From Modestobacter marinus (GTDB lineage: Bacteria > Actinomycetota > Actinomycetes > Mycobacteriales > Geodermatophilaceae), in contig NZ_JABGCH010000037.1 in the NCBI RefSeq assembly GCF_019799945.1, positions 1 through 40,428 of the forward strand: a stretch of DNA of 40,428 nucleotides. Reading direction: 5' to 3'. The notes under the pieces are model-generated. The model saw only the letters and a program-made list of their open reading frames with translations, was not told the DNA's origin and did not search any database. The position numbers and the translations under genes were made by a program. This document shows, in pieces, positions 40,358 through 40,428 of this stretch (the first letter of the stretch is position 1; every line of letters starts with the position of its first letter).

Positions 40358-40428
40358 TGTTCTGTCCCGTCAGGTTGGTAACGCGGGCGGCGGGAGGGAG
40401 TCCGCCGAGTGCGGTGTGGCCGCGGTGA
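40353..40428 (-). CDS. IS481-family transposase, C-terminal end (partial)
   Basis: On the minus strand the last 25 codons read HRGHTALGGLPPAARV followed by TNLTGQNI and a TAG stop. The (R)PHTALGG-PP-RVTNL pattern is characteristic of the C-terminus of IS481-family DDE transposases. The rest of the gene lies beyond the window. The TAG stop at 40355-40353 falls within the CTAG target, so the element seems to borrow its stop codon from the insertion site. Confidence 0.85.
   Translation of the reverse strand, partial: HRGHTALGGLPPAARVTNLTGQNI
40358..40428 (-). mobile_element. IS481-type insertion sequence, one end
   Basis: The element probably starts with TGTTCTGTCCCGTCAGG at 40358. Its terminal repeat overlaps the transposase 3' end. 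Only 71 bases are in the window. It interrupts the EAL domain of the preceding gene. Confidence 0.8.

Overview
This is a high-GC actinobacterial chromosome segment. Gene content and order (menF/menG, a complete nuoA-N operon, a long-chain polyprenyl diphosphate synthase, korAB, htpX, yajQ, tRNA-Tyr) fit an aerobic, menaquinone-using actinomycete. Composition and style suggest Geodermatophilaceae (Blastococcus/Geodermatophilus/Modestobacter type), but that family placement is inference. From memory, menG, polyprenyl synthase, htpX and yajQ also lie in this order in mycobacteria (Rv0558, Rv0562, Rv0563, Rv0566c) and, with nuo and kor between them, in Streptomyces. Most of the window is therefore conserved core chromosome with accessory pieces set into it.

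Layout. 73-2635 (-): a membrane PAS-GGDEF-EAL protein whose reading frame is broken about four times. 2706-4723: divergent menF and menG, early and last steps of menaquinone synthesis, sharing a very short promoter region. 4724-9512: an accessory exopolysaccharide-type cassette with a 470-base leader, a processive family-2 glycosyltransferase, a membrane-anchored beta-helix protein, a beta-helix lipoprotein, a small Pro-rich ORF and a strong terminator. 9554-26118: a perfect Rex operator followed by nuoA-N (respiratory complex I), which uses the menaquinone pool. 26168-27241: polyprenyl diphosphate synthase, making the menaquinone side chain. 27260-29129: a PQQ-type sugar dehydrogenase lipoprotein and a very acidic secreted protein preceded by a PHO-box-like repeat. 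29220-32290 (-): KorA/KorB 2-oxoglutarate:ferredoxin oxidoreductase. 32451-35049: HtpX protease, an amidohydrolase, and YajQ overlapping it tail to tail. 35146-35227: tRNA-Tyr. 35288-37981: a Tad-like pilus protein, then a small ESX-like helical protein and a large partner gene broken by many frame changes. 38173-38315: a 29-residue Trp/Lys/Arg-repeat peptide gene with its own hairpin. 38388-40357: a second membrane GGDEF/EAL protein cut inside its EAL domain by an IS481-type element that runs off the window.

Most notable signals: (1) several nuo junctions are bridged by tiny ORFs whose start and stop codons overlap the flanking genes in ATGA or GTGA form. At nuoJ-nuoK this bridge is a perfectly phased, threefold tandem 80-base repeat, each copy carrying ribosome-binding site, start, a 27-codon ORF and stop. 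(2) The WKWGR-repeat micropeptide. (3) An IS481-like insertion at a CTAG target, where the target appears to supply the transposase stop codon. (4) The glycosyltransferase/beta-helix cassette between menG and nuo. (5) A long perfect palindrome inside the C-terminal extension of nuoE. Both c-di-GMP-type genes in the window are damaged.
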